From assembly GCA_001487125.1 (NCBI GenBank), contig LN913013.1:496001-560000 (forward strand): 64,000 nucleotides of DNA, in the 5' to 3' direction. Of the stretch, positions 63,270 to 64,000 are shown in pieces (the first letter of the stretch is position 1; every line of letters begins with the position of its first letter). This DNA is from Gabonibacter massiliensis (GTDB taxonomy: Bacteria > Bacteroidota > Bacteroidia > Bacteroidales > Marinifilaceae). The notes below the pieces were generated by a model. The model did not search any database. It worked only from the letters and a program-made list of their open reading frames with translations, and was not told the DNA's origin. The position numbers and the translations under genes are program-made.

Positions 63270-63929
63270 TTAAAAAATCAATGAACCAAAAAATTCCGAT
63301 CGGTGAAAATCAGGTTGTTCGGTATGAATAGGTCGCCAGGATAAAAAATGGGGGAAAGGCAATTTATTGCCGCATTTGTAGATATTGGCTTTTACGATCG
63401 TACCTTCTTGCGGTGTGAAATTCGTCTTGAATAAAGCGGTAAAAGGGATTTCGGCCGTCAGTTCCCAACAAAAAGAGTCTTTTTTACCTCCTCCGCGGGA
63501 AACGGATAGTTGTATCTCCCTACGAACTGAATTTGTAATGACGGAATCCGCCAGAATCCGGTCGTTCCGTCCCGTGCCGCAGCCTATTAACAATGCACCT
63601 ATGGCATTGAACTCGAAATTGTAATAAAAAGGCGAGAAGGGTAGGGGCTGTAAGAAAAATTCGACGCAAGAGTCTTCCCAAATGTTTCCGTTATCGCTTA
63701 CTTCTTGGGCTCTGAAGGCGGTTTCCTCCACCTGAAATTTCAGGAATAGAGCTTGTTCGTTGTAAGCTATTTTGCATCGTACGCGAGGAATACTCTGGCA
63801 TGAATTTTTCCAGTTTACCTGATCGACAGGAAGAAAAATACATTTTTCATCCATTAAACTACCTATTCGATCAAGCGAATAAGTAGTTTCAGACAGGTGT
63901 GGAATTTTTTCGAGGTGTATCGGATCCAT
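63270..63929 (-). CDS. CBM9-like carbohydrate-binding family protein
   Basis: About 219 residues. ATG 63929 (MDPIHLEKIPHL) is chosen because the longer frame would begin inside the hairpin at 63956-63980. CBM9/DOMON-like features: VRCKIAYNEQALFLKFQVEE (split), WEDSCVEFFLQP, YYNFEFNAIGAL, WELTAEIPFTAL and the final HFLSWRPIHTEQPDFHR. No signal peptide is seen, so the protein appears cytoplasmic, which is odd for a sugar-binding module. It heads the minus-strand operon with the two phosphoesterases, 10 nt upstream of the first. Confidence 0.8.
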   Translation of the reverse strand: MDPIHLEKIPHLSETTYSLDRIGSLMDEKCIFLPVDQVNWKNSCQSIPRVRCKIAYNEQALFLKFQVEETAFRAQEVSDNGNIWEDSCVEFFLQPLPFSPFYYNFEFNAIGALLIGCGTGRNDRILADSVITNSVRREIQLSVSRGGGKKDSFCWELTAEIPFTALFKTNFTPQEGTIVKANIYKCGNKLPFPHFLSWRPIHTEQPDFHRSEFFGSLIF

Positions 63930-63955
63930 CGCCTTTGGTAGTGTCGTAAAATATA

Positions 63956-63980
63956 GTGGGAGAGGATTTGGTTCTCCCAC
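63956..63980. terminator. Hairpin at the right edge
   Basis: GTGGGAGA (63956-63963) pairs with TCTCCCAC (63973-63980), loop 9 nt, with a T-rich plus-strand tail. It separates the CBM9-like gene from whatever lies beyond the window. Confidence 0.6.
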
Positions 63981-64000
63981 TTTCGTTTTATTATTTTATT

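Noticed and set aside
63930-63980. Longer N-terminus for the CBM9-like protein
   Set aside because: It would begin within a hairpin that separates it from the next gene and adds no signal peptide.
1-64000. tRNA, rRNA, phage or integrative element
   Set aside because: No cloverleaf-like sequences with matching acceptor stems, integrase or structural phage genes were recognised while reading the spacers; a covariance search would settle this.

Overview
The window reads as a chromosome segment from a gut member of the Bacteroidota, most likely the family Odoribacteraceae (Odoribacter/Butyricimonas type). Reasons seen in the sequence: a SusC/SusD pair, many outer-membrane beta-barrels and lipoproteins with Bacteroidota-style signals, weak Shine-Dalgarno sites, and repeated matches to the Bacteroidetes promoter (TTTG, about 19 nt, TAnnTTTG). 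The housekeeping genes (gyrB, dnaB, nusB, recN, fabI, lipA, lipB, nth) look intact. I saw no tRNA or rRNA gene, CRISPR array, transposase, integrase or phage gene.

Layout. 0-6 kb: a SusC/SusD uptake operon with a fasciclin-domain lipoprotein and a small lipoprotein, then a small secreted protein on the other strand. 7-9.4 kb: an error-prone repair group in which umuD faces an SRAP (HMCES/YedK-like) gene and umuC. 9.6-10.4 kb: a 7-alpha-hydroxysteroid dehydrogenase. 10.8-13.2 kb: a type II restriction-modification pair. 13.2-16.6 kb: an osmoprotectant-type ABC transporter with its own outer-membrane protein. 16.8-24.3 kb: a DUF5996 protein, an AspT/YidE-type antiporter, a cupin, a copper ATPase with an HMA protein, YaaA and a CDGSH protein.

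24.5-28.2 kb is the most notable part. A steroid 5-alpha-reductase homologue, an Old-Yellow-Enzyme-type reductase and two short-chain dehydrogenases lie in one co-directional row. This is the gene set expected for reducing 3-oxo-delta-4 bile acids or steroids to 5-alpha and 5-beta products such as isoallolithocholic acid. With the 7-alpha-HSDH at 9.6 kb, the organism is equipped to change bile acids at both C7 and ring A.

28.3-35 kb: nth, a candidate small RNA, lipA-lipB, an acetyltransferase, then an unusual row of cutC, a single-chain LeuC-LeuD-like hydro-lyase with an altered active-site loop, and a secreted nitrilase-family enzyme. 35-44 kb is accessory: an outer-membrane protein, an AT-rich module (BF3164-like lipoprotein plus a secreted titin-like FN3 protein) flanked by imperfect direct repeats of about 85 bp, a large ABC-2/M1-like/golvesin-domain membrane protein, and an FtsX-type permease. 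44-48 kb: a fumarate/aspartate antiporter, a periplasmic asparaginase and a paralogous outer-membrane protein, which together look like an asparagine-use operon. 48-64 kb: an ATP-grasp-like protein, gyrB, LOG, nusB, recN, fabI, a DEDDh exonuclease, dnaB, an LtaS-like transferase, a SpoIIE-type phosphatase translationally coupled to a metallophosphoesterase, and a CBM9-like protein.

Across several unrelated spacers there is a repeat family built on an exact 8-nt phase (GATTNNGT-like units). It recurs in both orientations and is not explained by any gene.
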